From RAM1 sp041905405 (GTDB taxonomy: Bacteria; Pseudomonadota; Gammaproteobacteria; Burkholderiales; Burkholderiaceae_C): 64,000 bases of DNA. Under the pieces are notes generated by a model. It saw nothing but the letters and a program-made list of their open reading frames with translations, was not told where the DNA came from and did not search any database. A program made the translations under genes and the position numbers. Positions 18,238 through 27,237 of the stretch are shown one piece after another; position 1 is the stretch's first letter; every line of letters begins with the position of its first letter. The stretch lies in contig JAYRLC010000017.1 of assembly GCA_041905405.1 (NCBI GenBank), positions 1 through 64,000 of the forward strand. Reading direction: 5' to 3'.

Positions 18238-18378
18238 GACTCTCTCCTGCCCCGGGTAGCCCGCCAGAGGGGGTTTCGGGGGCGATATGCAGTTGAAGTT
18301 ACTGTAGGGCCGGGGCGGCGCAACGGGTGCAAGCAGTTGTGCCAGACCCCTGTAGGAACAGGTCCCGAAGGCGGCGGC

Positions 18379-19164
18379 TCAGAGCCCTGCGGCGCACAGG
18401 ACCAGCCCGGCCTCCAGGGTGAAGGCGCCCTCTTCCAGCCGGGCCCGCAGTTCGCCGGGCGACATACAGCGGAACTCTTCGACCTCGCCGTCCTGGTTGG
18501 CGGGAACCACCCCCTCGGGCACCGTACAGCCAAACCAGTCCACATGTTCGACCATGTAACCATGCGGGCCCGAGGGCCTGCGCAGGGTCACGCGCCCGCC
18601 GTGGCGCAGGGCCTGCAGCGCCTGCAGCGGCAGACCGGCCTCTTCCTGCGTTTCGCGCGCCAGCGCAGTCTGCAGTGTGTCGGCAGCGGACACCATGCCG
18701 CCCATCAGCGTGTCCCACAGACCTGGGTCATTGGGTTTGTCCAACGCCCGCCGCTGCACCCAATGCCCGCCATCCGGCCTGCGGCCCGCCAGATGCACGG
18801 CGAAGGTGGTGATGCCCAGCGGCCGCACCGCCGCGCGCTCCACGGTGCCCAGCCGCCGGCCCTGCGCATCGGTTACAGCCAGTTGCTCATTTCTCCATGC
18901 GCCGGCAAGGCCCGCCTCGCGCAGCGCCAGGGCGATGTGGTTCATACCCTGCGTGACGGGGACTTCCAGGGCCCACCCTGCCTCGCCCGCGCGGACCATG
19001 GGACGCAGCACGCCGGCCAACGCGGGCAGCAGGGCCTGCATCAGACCGGGTTCGACGGACCCGACGGGCGCCGCCCCCGCCCACAGCGGCTGGCGCGGAC
19101 TGCGCGGCGGCTCGTCCGCCCGCGCGTGCTGGGCGTCCAGCCAGCGCGGGGACACGGCGGTCAC
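18379..19164 (-). CDS. NUDIX hydrolase, DUF4743 type
   Basis: A 261-residue protein with a C-terminal NUDIX domain. The box reads GGMVSAADTLQTALARETQE then EAGL, in which the first Glu of GX5E is Asp, while the metal-binding REXXEE core is intact. The N-terminal half matches the extension found in thiamine-diphosphate-type NUDIX enzymes (DUF4743). The gene uses a GTG start at 19164 that overlaps the TGA of the upstream oxidoreductase gene (GTGA), so the two are translationally coupled. The open frame further upstream is antisense-like shadow inside the oxidoreductase gene. Substrate unknown, probably a nucleoside diphosphate derivative. Confidence 0.82.
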   Translation of the reverse strand: MTAVSPRWLDAQHARADEPPRSPRQPLWAGAAPVGSVEPGLMQALLPALAGVLRPMVRAGEAGWALEVPVTQGMNHIALALREAGLAGAWRNEQLAVTDAQGRRLGTVERAAVRPLGITTFAVHLAGRRPDGGHWVQRRALDKPNDPGLWDTLMGGMVSAADTLQTALARETQEEAGLPLQALQALRHGGRVTLRRPSGPHGYMVEHVDWFGCTVPEGVVPANQDGEVEEFRCMSPGELRARLEEGAFTLEAGLVLCAAGL

Positions 19165-20144
19165 AGCGTCAGGATAGTCGAGCCCGTGGTCTTGCGTGCC
19201 TCCAGGTCGCGGTGCGCCTGCTGCACGTCGGCCAGCGGATAGCGCTGGTCGATGCGGATTTTGACGGCGCCGCTTTGCACCACGGCAAACAGGTCGTCGG
19301 CCATGGCCTGCGTGGCTTCGTGCGAAACGATGTGGCTGAACAGCGTCTGGCGGGTCACGTAGATGGAACCCAGCTTGGCCAGCAGGCCGGCATCGAAGGC
19401 CGGCGGTGCGCCAGACGACGCGCCAAAGCTCGCCATGAGCCCAAAGGGGCGCAGGCACTGCAGTGACTTGTCCCAGGTGTCCTTGCCGACCGAGTCGTAC
19501 ACCACCTTCACACCCTTGCCGCCGGTGATGTCCCGCACGCGCGCCGCGAAATCCTCGGTGGCGTAGTTGATGACGTGGGCCGCGCCATGCTCTTTGGCCA
19601 GCGCGCATTTGGCGTCCGAGCCGGCCGTGCCGATCAGCTGCAGCCCCAGCGCCCGCGCCCATTGGCAGGCAATCAGCCCCACGCCGCCGGCCGCCGCATG
19701 GAACAGCACGAAGTCGCCGGGCTCCAGGCCCTCGACCGGCTTGACCTTGCGCAGCAGGTATTGGGCCGTCAGGCCCTTGAGCATCATGGCGGCGGCGGTG
19801 TCAAAGCCGATCGCATCCGGCAGCTTCACGACGCATTTGGCCGGCATCACGCGCGCCTCGCAGTACGAGCCGGGCGGCTGGCTGGCATAGGCGGCGCGGT
19901 CGCCGGCTTTCAGATGGGTCACGCCTGGTCCCACGGCCTCGATGACGCCTGCGCCTTCCATGCCGATGGTGGCGGGCATGGGCAGCGGGTACATGCCGGT
20001 GCGGTGGTAGACATCGATGAAGTTCAAGCCGACGGCATGGTGGCGAATCCGCACTTCACCGGGGCCGGGGTCGCCCACGGCGACGTCAACGACCTGGAGC
20101 TGTTCGGGGCCCCCGTGCTGGACGATCTGGACGGCTTTGGGCAT
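19161..20144 (-). CDS. NADPH:quinone oxidoreductase (zinc-free MDR)
   Basis: A 327-residue medium-chain dehydrogenase/reductase of the QOR class, reducing quinones with NADPH. The substrate-side motif NFIDVYHRTGMYPLPMPATI is followed by GMEGAGVIEAVG, and the nucleotide fold has AAAGGVGLIACQWA. Catalytic and structural zinc cysteines are absent, as in QOR. GGAGGA is placed 7 bases before ATG 20144, which fixes the start. Its stop overlaps the NUDIX start. E. coli qor (QorA) is the nearest functional model, but specificity is inferred. Confidence 0.88.
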   Translation of the reverse strand: MPKAVQIVQHGGPEQLQVVDVAVGDPGPGEVRIRHHAVGLNFIDVYHRTGMYPLPMPATIGMEGAGVIEAVGPGVTHLKAGDRAAYASQPPGSYCEARVMPAKCVVKLPDAIGFDTAAAMMLKGLTAQYLLRKVKPVEGLEPGDFVLFHAAAGGVGLIACQWARALGLQLIGTAGSDAKCALAKEHGAAHVINYATEDFAARVRDITGGKGVKVVYDSVGKDTWDKSLQCLRPFGLMASFGASSGAPPAFDAGLLAKLGSIYVTRQTLFSHIVSHEATQAMADDLFAVVQSGAVKIRIDQRYPLADVQQAHRDLEARKTTGSTILTL

Positions 20145-20295
20145 GGGCTGGTTCCTCCGGTTTTTCGATGGGCTTGAATGCTGCCACGAATCGGCATGCG
20201 CTGCCGGAAAGGCCTTTTGCAACCCGCGCAACACCAGGGCAGCACCAGGCCGTGGCGAAACACGTACAGTCCACCGCAGCCATTCAGCCGCCGCC

Positions 20296-21198
20296 ATGAA
20301 CCAACGCCTCACGCCCGCCACCGCCGCCCTGCTCACCATTCCGCCGCTGCTGTGGGCGGGCAACGCCGTGGTGGGCCGGCTGGCCAGCGGCCTGGTGCCG
20401 CCCATCACCTTGAACTTCCTGCGCTGGGCGCTGGCCTTTGCGCTGCTGTTGCCACTGGCCGCCTGGGTGCTGCGCGCGGGCAGCGGGTTGTGGAGCCACT
20501 GGCGGCGCTACGCCCTGCTGGGCCTGCTGGGGGTGGGCTGCTACAACGCGCTGCAGTACCTGGCGCTGAAGACATCCACGCCCATCAACGTCACGCTGGT
20601 GGCCGCCAGCACGCCAGTCTTCATGCTGGCGATCGGCGCGCTGTTCTTCGGCCAGGCCGTGTCGCGGCGCCAGTGGCTGGGTGCGGCGCTGTCCATCGCG
20701 GGCGTGCTGCTGGTGCTGGGCCGGGGGCGATGGGACCTGCTGCTGCAGGTGCGCCTGGTGACCGGCGACCTGTACGTGCTGCTGGCGACGGCTGCCTGGG
20801 CGTTCTACAGCTGGCTGCTCACGCGGCCGGGCGATCCGCCCGGGATCCGAAACGACTGGGCCGCGTTCCTCATGGCGCAGATCGTGCCGGGCCTGGTGTG
20901 GTCGGGCCTGTTCACGGCGGGCGAGTGGGCCATGACCGATGCCCACATGGTGTGGAGCTGGCCGGTGGCCGCCGTGTTGCTGTACGTGGCCGTGGGCCCG
21001 GCCATCGTGGCCTACCGCTGCTGGGGCCTGGGCGTGCAGCGCGTGGGGCCCAGCGTGGCCGGTTTCTTCTCCAACCTCACGCCGCTGTTCGCGGCGGTGC
21101 TGTCCACGCTGATGCTGGGCGAAGCGCCGCACCTGTACCACGGCATCGCGTTCGCGCTGATCGTCGGCGGGATTGTGGTTTCCTCTCGTCGCGGCTGA
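20296..21198 (+). CDS. EamA/DMT-family transporter
   Basis: A 300-residue inner-membrane protein with about ten hydrophobic helices forming two EamA repeats (first LLWAGNAVVGRLASGLVPP, second LATAAWAFYSWLLTR). The family exports amino acids or other small metabolites, and this member's substrate is unknown. ATG 20296 was preferred because upstream in-frame sequence overlaps the divergent qor gene start. A second, only distantly similar EamA protein is encoded at 23432-24346. Confidence 0.85.
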   Translation: MNQRLTPATAALLTIPPLLWAGNAVVGRLASGLVPPITLNFLRWALAFALLLPLAAWVLRAGSGLWSHWRRYALLGLLGVGCYNALQYLALKTSTPINVTLVAASTPVFMLAIGALFFGQAVSRRQWLGAALSIAGVLLVLGRGRWDLLLQVRLVTGDLYVLLATAAWAFYSWLLTRPGDPPGIRNDWAAFLMAQIVPGLVWSGLFTAGEWAMTDAHMVWSWPVAAVLLYVAVGPAIVAYRCWGLGVQRVGPSVAGFFSNLTPLFAAVLSTLMLGEAPHLYHGIAFALIVGGIVVSSRRG

Positions 21199-21278
21199 TT
21201 TTTTCGTTTGCCTGCCTTGCGTCCGGTATCAGGCGTGCGGGGTACCGTCGCCGACACCCTGCGGGCCAGGAACAGAAC

Positions 21279-22076
21279 TCAGTAAGTGCCGGGATAGGCA
21301 CCACCGTCGGTCAGGATGTTCTGCCCGGTGATGTACCCCGCATGCACGCTGCACAGGAAGGCGCAGGCGGCGCCAAACTCCGCGGGCGTGCCGAAGCGTT
21401 GTGCCGGGATGTTCTTGCGCCGCGCATCCATGATGCTTTCCAGCGGCTGGCCGGTCTTCTTCGCGGCGCCTTCCATCGTGCCCTTCAGGCGGTCGGTATC
21501 GAACGCGCCGGGCAGCAGGTTGTTGATGGTGACGTTGGCCGACGCGAGCTTTGCGGTTCGTGCCGCGCCGGCCACAAAGCCCGTGAGCCCGCTGCGCGCG
21601 CCGTTGGACAGGCCCAGAATGTCGATCGGCGCCTTCACCGCGCTGGAGGTGATGTTCACGACGCGGCCAAAACCCCGCGCCGCCATGCCGTCCACCGTCG
21701 CCTTGATCAGCTCGATGGGCGTGAGCATGTTGGCGTCCACCGCCTTGATCCAGGCGTCGCGGTCCCAGTCACGGAAGTCGCCGGGCGGCGGGCCGCCTGC
21801 GTTGGTCACCACGATGTCGAAGTCGCGTCGCAGCGCGAACACCGCAGCACGGCCTTCTACCGTCGTAATGTCGGCCGCCAGGTACTGCACCACCGCCGCG
21901 GCGGGCTTGCCCGGATCGGCCAGCAGTGCGTCGGCCGACGCCTTCAGCGCCTCGGCGCCGCGCGCGACCATGAGCACGTTCGCGCCTTCGCGCGACAACG
22001 CCTGCGCGCAACCCAGGCCCAGCCCCTTGCTCGCGCCGCACACCAGCGCCCATTTGCCCGCGATACCCAAATCCAT
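21279..22076 (-). CDS. SDR-family protein lacking the catalytic Tyr-Lys pair
   Basis: A 265-residue short-chain dehydrogenase fold. The cofactor loop GASKGLG (residues 14-20), NAG at 92-94, Asn116 and the Ser in NITSSAVK (144/145) are present. The segment that should carry YxxxK reads LSNGARSG, so Ser157 and Arg161 stand where Tyr and Lys are expected. From memory this matches the BKR-like SDR subgroup (cd05344) described as lacking a full catalytic tetrad. It ends GQNILTDGGAYPGTY as in functional SDRs. ATG 22076 is preferred over 22100. It may be a reductase with altered chemistry or a binding protein. Confidence 0.83.
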   Translation of the reverse strand: MDLGIAGKWALVCGASKGLGLGCAQALSREGANVLMVARGAEALKASADALLADPGKPAAAVVQYLAADITTVEGRAAVFALRRDFDIVVTNAGGPPPGDFRDWDRDAWIKAVDANMLTPIELIKATVDGMAARGFGRVVNITSSAVKAPIDILGLSNGARSGLTGFVAGAARTAKLASANVTINNLLPGAFDTDRLKGTMEGAAKKTGQPLESIMDARRKNIPAQRFGTPAEFGAACAFLCSVHAGYITGQNILTDGGAYPGTY

Positions 22077-22116
22077 AACAATCCCCGCTTCACGTTTCAA
22101 GACAAAGACGAGCCAG

Positions 22117-22509
22117 ATGATACGGGCACGGTTTTCTTCATGGCGGCATGCGGGCTATTGCCTCGCGGCTTGCGCGGCGCTGGCCGGCGGCCACGTCCAG
22201 GCCCAGTCATCGGGCAGCGGCAATGCCGTGACCGGCGTGCTGCGTGGCGTGACCAGCCTGTTCAACCGCGGCGCCGCGGGCACGCCGTCGACGCTGCCGA
22301 CCTCCACCATCGGCATCCGCGGCCTGGGCGCCGAGGACATCGCCAACGCCCAGCCCAACCCGGCCGCCGTGAGCCAGATGGAAGCGCTGCGGCTGGACGA
22401 GGCCCAGGCGCGCAGCTTCGCGGCGCAGGCGGCGCTCACACCCGTGGCCGTCGAGCCGCTGCCCGCGCCTGCCCGCGCCAGTGCCGGCACCAGCGAGGCC
22501 GCGCCATGA
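22117..22509 (+). CDS. Exported protein of unknown function, coupled to an M48 protease
   Basis: A 130-residue protein with a signal peptide (about residues 1-29, CLAACAALAGGHVQAQ) and a mature part rich in Ala, Gly and Pro with no family I recognise. A short conserved-looking core, TSTIGIRGLGAEDIANAQPN, precedes a Gln/Ala-rich helix. Its TGA overlaps the protease ATG (ATGA), so the two are made together. Placement suggests a periplasmic partner or substrate of the M48 protease, by inference only. It diverges from the SDR gene 40 bases away. Confidence 0.7.
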   Translation: MIRARFSSWRHAGYCLAACAALAGGHVQAQSSGSGNAVTGVLRGVTSLFNRGAAGTPSTLPTSTIGIRGLGAEDIANAQPNPAAVSQMEALRLDEAQARSFAAQAALTPVAVEPLPAPARASAGTSEAAP

Positions 22510-23420
22510 AGGCCCGCCTGCCCATCCTGGTTGCGGCGTTCGCCGCCGCACTGTCATCGGCGCAGGCGCAAAGCCCCGACGCCACGCGCGCGCTGAACCT
22601 GCTCAACTCCTTCATCCGGCCGGCAACCCCGACGACTGCGCCGGCTGCCTTGCAGGCCGCGCCCGGCGCAGCCCGCTCGGGCGACCTGTTCCAGCTGATG
22701 CAACAGTCGCTGGACCAGATCGACGAGCCGCGCGAAATCGAGATCGGCCGGCAACTGGCCGCCGTGCTGCTGGGCAGCAAGCCGCTGTACGCCGACCTCA
22801 AGGCGCAGCGCTACCTGAACCAGCTGGGCCGCTGGATCAGCCTGCAGTCCACCCGGCCGCAACTGCCCTGGAGCTTTGCCGTGCTGGACGATGCCGGCTA
22901 CAACGCGTTCGCGGCGCCGGGCGGCTATGTGTTCGTCACCCGCGGCCTGCTTGAGCGCGTAGGCAGCGAAGCGGAGCTCGCCGGCATCCTGGCGCACGAG
23001 ATCGTCCACGTCACCGGCCGCCACCACCTGAAGGCGCTGCAGGCCAAGGCGCGCGCGGGCCTGCTGACGCAGGCCCTGGCCTCACAGCTGAACAGCAACG
23101 CGGGCGGTGCGCTGTCAGCGCAGCTGCTGGCCCTGGGCCGCAACCTGTACGCGAACGGCCTGGACCAGGGCGATGAATTCGAGGCTGACCGGGGCGGCGT
23201 GGCACTGGCCGCACGTGCGGGCTTTGATCCCTATGGCCTGGTGACGGCACTGCAGCAGTTGCGCACGGCGGCGCCGGACGACCCGCTGTTTGCCCTGTCG
23301 CTCAGCACGCACCCACCAGCCCAGCAGCGGCTGGACCAGCTGGCCCAGGCCATGGGCGAGCGGCTCGCGCCACTTGGCGGCAAGCCGTCCGTACCGCTGG
23401 CGCAGCGCCTGGCGCGCTGA
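22506..23420 (+). CDS. Periplasmic M48-family metalloprotease
   Basis: A 304-residue zinc protease with a cleavable signal peptide (ending near SAQAQ, about residue 22). The zinc motif HEIVH falls in LAGILAHEIVHVTGRHHLKA, and the third ligand Glu lies in GDEFEADRGGVALAARAG. No TPR tail or transmembrane anchor follows, so it is shorter than BepA and nearer to LoiP/YcaL-like proteases that act on misfolded envelope proteins. The ATG overlaps the preceding gene's stop, and upstream open frame is out of context. Confidence 0.87.
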   Translation: MKARLPILVAAFAAALSSAQAQSPDATRALNLLNSFIRPATPTTAPAALQAAPGAARSGDLFQLMQQSLDQIDEPREIEIGRQLAAVLLGSKPLYADLKAQRYLNQLGRWISLQSTRPQLPWSFAVLDDAGYNAFAAPGGYVFVTRGLLERVGSEAELAGILAHEIVHVTGRHHLKALQAKARAGLLTQALASQLNSNAGGALSAQLLALGRNLYANGLDQGDEFEADRGGVALAARAGFDPYGLVTALQQLRTAAPDDPLFALSLSTHPPAQQRLDQLAQAMGERLAPLGGKPSVPLAQRLAR

Positions 23421-23431
23421 GCAGCCCGCGC

Positions 23432-24346
23432 CTACCGGGCGCCGCGGGTAAAGATGTAGATGCCCGCGATCACCAGCGCCGTCCCCGCGGCCAGCCACAC
23501 GGTGAAGTGCTCGTCCAGCAGCAGCACGCCCATGAGGATGGTGGACATCGGCCCCACCATGCCGGTCTGCGCGGCCAGCGACGGCCCGATGCGCTCGATG
23601 GCCATCATCACCAGCAGAACCGGCACGGCCGTGCACAGCGTGGCATTGAGCACCGACAGCCACAGAACCTGCGGCGCCACGGCCAGCGCCGTGTCCAGCG
23701 GCCGCAGCACCGCAAACTGCGCGATGCAACACAGGCAGGCGACCGACGTGGCCAGCCCCACCAGCCGCATGGAGCCCAGGCGGCGCACCAGCTCGCCGCT
23801 GTAGACAAGATAGACCGCATAGGTCAGCGCACTGCACAGGATCAGCAACGCGCCCCAGGCCGCCATGCCGCCGCCCTGCAGATTCACCTCGTGGCCGAAC
23901 ACCAGCAGCACGCCCGCATAGCTCACGGCCATGCCGGCCAGTTGCCGGCCGGAGAAACGCCGGCCATACAGCCACCAGCCCAGCAGCAGCACCAGCGTCG
24001 GGTTCAGGTACAGGATGAGCCGCTCCAGCGACGCGCTCACGTACTGCAGCCCCACGAAGTCCAGAAAGCTGGACAGGTAGTACCCCAGGAACCCCAGCCC
24101 CGCCACGCCCAGCCAGTCCCGGCGCGTGAGCGGCGCACGCCCGCGGCTGGCCCACCAGGCCATGCACAGGAAGATGGGCAGCGCAAACAGCATGCGCAGC
24201 ATGATCAGCGTGACCGCGTCCACGCCATGGCGGTAGGCCAGCTTGACGATGATCGCCTTGCCGCTGAAGGCGATGGCGCCCACAACGGCCAGCAGCAGAC
24301 CCGTGGCCAGTCCTTTGGCGGCCGCCACCTCTGGCTGAACGCTCAA
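23432..24346 (-). CDS. EamA/DMT-family transporter
   Basis: A 304-residue ten-helix EamA transporter with two repeats (GAIAFSGKAIIVKLAYRHG in the first, WGALLILCSALTYAVYLVY in the second). No ATG lies near the N terminus. The TTG at 24346 overlaps the TGA of the upstream DUF3422 gene (TTGA), pointing to coupled translation, with a GTG at 24328 as alternative. Substrate unknown. It converges on the M48 protease gene with 11 bases between stops. Confidence 0.83.
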   Translation of the reverse strand: MSVQPEVAAAKGLATGLLLAVVGAIAFSGKAIIVKLAYRHGVDAVTLIMLRMLFALPIFLCMAWWASRGRAPLTRRDWLGVAGLGFLGYYLSSFLDFVGLQYVSASLERLILYLNPTLVLLLGWWLYGRRFSGRQLAGMAVSYAGVLLVFGHEVNLQGGGMAAWGALLILCSALTYAVYLVYSGELVRRLGSMRLVGLATSVACLCCIAQFAVLRPLDTALAVAPQVLWLSVLNATLCTAVPVLLVMMAIERIGPSLAAQTGMVGPMSTILMGVLLLDEHFTVWLAAGTALVIAGIYIFTRGAR

Positions 24347-25632
24347 TCGCGGAACACCCGACTGTGCAGGCGGCGCAAAGACCACCACACACCCAGAACC
24401 ACAACAGGGATTGCACACGCCGCAGTGGTCTCCGCGCTGAATGGCCAACCCAGCGCCTGGGCGCCCTTGGCCAGGTAGTTGACCAGCCCCACGATGTAGT
24501 ATGTGATGGCGGCCACCGACAGGCCTTCGACCGTGGACTGCAGTTTCAGTTGCAGCCCCTGGCGGCGGTTCATGGCGCCCAGCAGGGCCTGGCTGCTTTG
24601 CTGCTGCTCGATCTCCACCCGCGTGCGCAGCAGGTTGCTGATGCGCGACACGCGTTGCGACAACGCGTCCTGGCGCCGGGCAGCCCACTGACAGGTACTG
24701 CGCGCGGGCGACAGGCGCCGGTCCATGAACTCACCGATCGTCTGCAGGCCCGCGAGGCGCGATTCGGCAATATCGGCAATGCGCCTGTCCACGAGCTCGA
24801 AGTAGGCGGCGCTGGCGGAGAAGCGCGAATGCGTGGAAGCGTATTCGCTCTCCACCTGCCCGGCCAGCTTGGTCAGCCGGTCCAGCAGTTGGGGCTCGTC
24901 GTCGCGCGTGGCGGTACGGATGGCGCCAGCCAGCGCGGCCAGCTCGCGCTCTGCATAGGCCAGCACGGCGGCGGCCTCGCGCGCCGCTGGCAGGCCCAGC
25001 AACGCAGCCATGCGGTAGGTGTCGATTTCCAGCAGCTGCTGCACCAGGCGGCCCAGGCGCCGGGGCGTCATGCTGCCAGCCAGCAGCACCATGCGCGAAT
25101 AGCCGTCGGCGTGCACCGCGAAATCGGTGTACACCTCACCATGACCGTCGGCCACGGTGGACGCAACCAGCGTGTCTTCATGCAGCACATGCTTGACCAG
25201 TGAGACCGTGTCCAGGCTTTGCGTAGGCAGCACCCACAGGTGCAGGCGCGCCAGGCACTGTCCGGGCAGTCCGGCGGCCCACGTCTGGGGCAGCACCTCT
25301 GTGGCGGTGGCCGGCTCGCGCTCGCCAAAGCCCTCGGCGTCCATGGCGCGGGTGAATGTCCAGGAGACGAACTCGGTATGCAGTTCCCAGCGCAGCCGGA
25401 AAAGGCCCAGATCCATGCGCACATGGGTGGACGTGGCGTCCGGCAGAGGAAGGTGATGCTCGCGCAGCAGCGCGGCCACGTGGGCGCGGCTGGCCTCGCG
25501 CTCGGCCGCGTCGCAGACCATGACGGTGTGGGAGATCGCCAGAGGCGCGGCCATGGCCTCGGGCGGGCGGGCGTGGATTTCGTTGTGAAGCGCCATCCGC
25601 TGGGGATGGGTGCGCAGGTTGTCGGGGGTCAT
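24343..25632 (-). CDS. DUF3422 family membrane-anchored protein
   Basis: A 429-residue protein of the DUF3422 family. The soluble N-terminal part opens with RMALHNEIHARPPEA, the family signature. A long helical, coiled-coil-prone region follows (about residues 215-370), and two hydrophobic segments end the protein (SVAAITYYIVGLVNYLAKG and a stretch containing AIPVVVLGVWW). It probably faces the cytoplasm from the inner membrane. The function of the family is unknown. ATG 25632 is chosen because AGAGGA precedes it at ideal spacing; ATG 25650 is the alternative. Confidence 0.82.
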   Translation of the reverse strand: MTPDNLRTHPQRMALHNEIHARPPEAMAAPLAISHTVMVCDAAEREASRAHVAALLREHHLPLPDATSTHVRMDLGLFRLRWELHTEFVSWTFTRAMDAEGFGEREPATATEVLPQTWAAGLPGQCLARLHLWVLPTQSLDTVSLVKHVLHEDTLVASTVADGHGEVYTDFAVHADGYSRMVLLAGSMTPRRLGRLVQQLLEIDTYRMAALLGLPAAREAAAVLAYAERELAALAGAIRTATRDDEPQLLDRLTKLAGQVESEYASTHSRFSASAAYFELVDRRIADIAESRLAGLQTIGEFMDRRLSPARSTCQWAARRQDALSQRVSRISNLLRTRVEIEQQQSSQALLGAMNRRQGLQLKLQSTVEGLSVAAITYYIVGLVNYLAKGAQALGWPFSAETTAACAIPVVVLGVWWSLRRLHSRVFRD

Positions 25633-25673
25633 GCGGTCCTCTGGCGGCATTGTGCCAGCGGCCTGCAAAAGCA

Positions 25674-25695
25674 AACGGCGCCCGAAGGCGCCGTT
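25674..25695 (-). terminator. Intrinsic terminator behind tctA
   Basis: A 9-bp perfect stem AACGGCGCC/GGCGCCGTT, with a TTCG-type tetraloop when read on the minus strand, is followed there by TTTGCTTTTG. It lies 20 bases after the tctA stop and ends the tctBA transcript before the DUF3422 gene. Confidence 0.7.
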
Positions 25696-25715
25696 GTGCA
25701 GTGCGCGGGAGCGCG

Positions 25716-27227
25716 TCAGTCCTCGACGAAGGCTTCCTCGCGCTTGTTCTTCACGGCCGGCAGCAGCACGATGATGAGCAGCAGGGCCGCGGCAGCCAGC
25801 AGGCCGGCCGACAGCGGACGCGTGACGAACACGCTCCAGTCGCCGCGCGACAGCAGCAGCGCACGGCGCAGGTTCTCTTCCATCATCGGGCCCAGGATGA
25901 AGCCCAGCAGCAAAGGCGCAGGCTCCATGCCCAGCTTGATGAAGCCGTAGCCGATGATGCCGAACATCGCCACCATCCAGATGTCCCAGGTGTTGTTGTT
26001 CGTGGAGTACACGCCGATGGCGCAGAACAGCACGATGGCCGGGAACAGCCAGCGGTAGGGAATGGTCAGGAACTTGATCCAGATACCGATCAGCGGCAGG
26101 TTCAGGATGATCAGCATCAGGTTGCCCAGCCACATGGACACGATCAGGCCCCAGAACAGCTGCGGGTTGCTGGTCATGACCTGCGGACCCGGCTGGATGT
26201 TGTGGATGGTCATCGCGCCCACCATCAGCGCCATCACGGCGTTGGGCGGGATGCCCAGCGTCAGCAGCGGGATGAAAGACGTCTGCGCACCGGCGTTGTT
26301 GGCGGCTTCAGGCGCGGCCACGCCGCGGATGTTGCCCTTGCCGAACGGTACTTCGCCTGGCTTGAGCTTGGTCTTCTTTTCGATCGTGTAGGCCGCGAAG
26401 GCCGACAGCAGCGCGCCGCCGCCGGGCAGGATGCCCAGGGACGAGCCCAGGGCCGTGCCGCGCAGCACGGCGGGGATGATGTTCTTGAAGTCCGCCGCGG
26501 TCGGGAACAGGCCGTCGACCTTGGCGGCAAACACCTCACGCTCCTCTTCCGGCTTGGACAGGTTCATGATGATTTCGCCGTAGCCGAACACGCCCATGGC
26601 GATCACGATGAAGCCGATGCCGTCGGTCAGCTCGGGGATGTCGAAGCTGAAGCGCGCCACGCCCGAGTTCACGTCGGTGCCCACCAGGCCCAGCAGCAGG
26701 CCCAGAACGATCATGCCCACGGCCTTGATCAGCGAGCCCGAGGCCAGCACCACCGCGCCGATCAGGCCCAACACCATCAGCGAGAAGTATTCGGCCGGGC
26801 CGAACTTGAAGGCCAGCTCGGTCAGCGGCGGCGCGAACGCCGCCAGGATCAGCGTGCCCACGCAGCCGGCAAAGAACGAACCCAGGCCGGCCGCCGCCAG
26901 CGCCGGGCCCGCACGCCCCTGGCGCGCCATCTGGTAGCCGTCGATCACGGTCACCACCGACGACGATTCGCCGGGCAGGTTCACCAGAATGGCGGTGGTG
27001 GAGCCACCGTACTGCGAGCCGTAGTAAATACCGGCCAGCATGATCAGCGCGGCCACCGGGGGCAGCGCGTAGGTCGCGGGCAGCAGCATGGCGATGGTTG
27101 CCACGGGGCCGATGCCCGGCAGCACGCCCACCAGCGTGCCCAGCAGGCAGCCGATGAAACAGTACAGCAGGTTCTGCAGCGTGAACGCCGCGGTGAAGCC
27201 AATGGAGAGGTTGTTGATCAGATCCAT
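25716..27227 (-). CDS. tctA: Tripartite tricarboxylate transporter, large permease TctA
   Basis: A 503-residue membrane protein with about twelve helices. The TctA signatures are clear: LGTLVGVLPGIGPVATIAML, YGGSTTAILVNLPGESSSVV and GAMTIHNIQPGPQ. With TctB and a periplasmic TctC binding protein it forms a secondary carboxylate importer. ATG 27227 gives the standard N terminus, and upstream open frame overlaps tctB. No TctC gene is adjacent, so the binding protein must come from one of the many Bug/TctC genes usually scattered in Burkholderiales genomes. Confidence 0.93.
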   Translation of the reverse strand: MDLINNLSIGFTAAFTLQNLLYCFIGCLLGTLVGVLPGIGPVATIAMLLPATYALPPVAALIMLAGIYYGSQYGGSTTAILVNLPGESSSVVTVIDGYQMARQGRAGPALAAAGLGSFFAGCVGTLILAAFAPPLTELAFKFGPAEYFSLMVLGLIGAVVLASGSLIKAVGMIVLGLLLGLVGTDVNSGVARFSFDIPELTDGIGFIVIAMGVFGYGEIIMNLSKPEEEREVFAAKVDGLFPTAADFKNIIPAVLRGTALGSSLGILPGGGALLSAFAAYTIEKKTKLKPGEVPFGKGNIRGVAAPEAANNAGAQTSFIPLLTLGIPPNAVMALMVGAMTIHNIQPGPQVMTSNPQLFWGLIVSMWLGNLMLIILNLPLIGIWIKFLTIPYRWLFPAIVLFCAIGVYSTNNNTWDIWMVAMFGIIGYGFIKLGMEPAPLLLGFILGPMMEENLRRALLLSRGDWSVFVTRPLSAGLLAAAALLLIIVLLPAVKNKREEAFVED

Positions 27228-27237
27228 GATGTGCGCC

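Noticed and set aside
20178..22505. A long plus-strand open frame leading into the M48 protease gene
   Set aside because: Only the last part (from 22506) is protease. The upstream portion is a shadow of the EamA and SDR genes.
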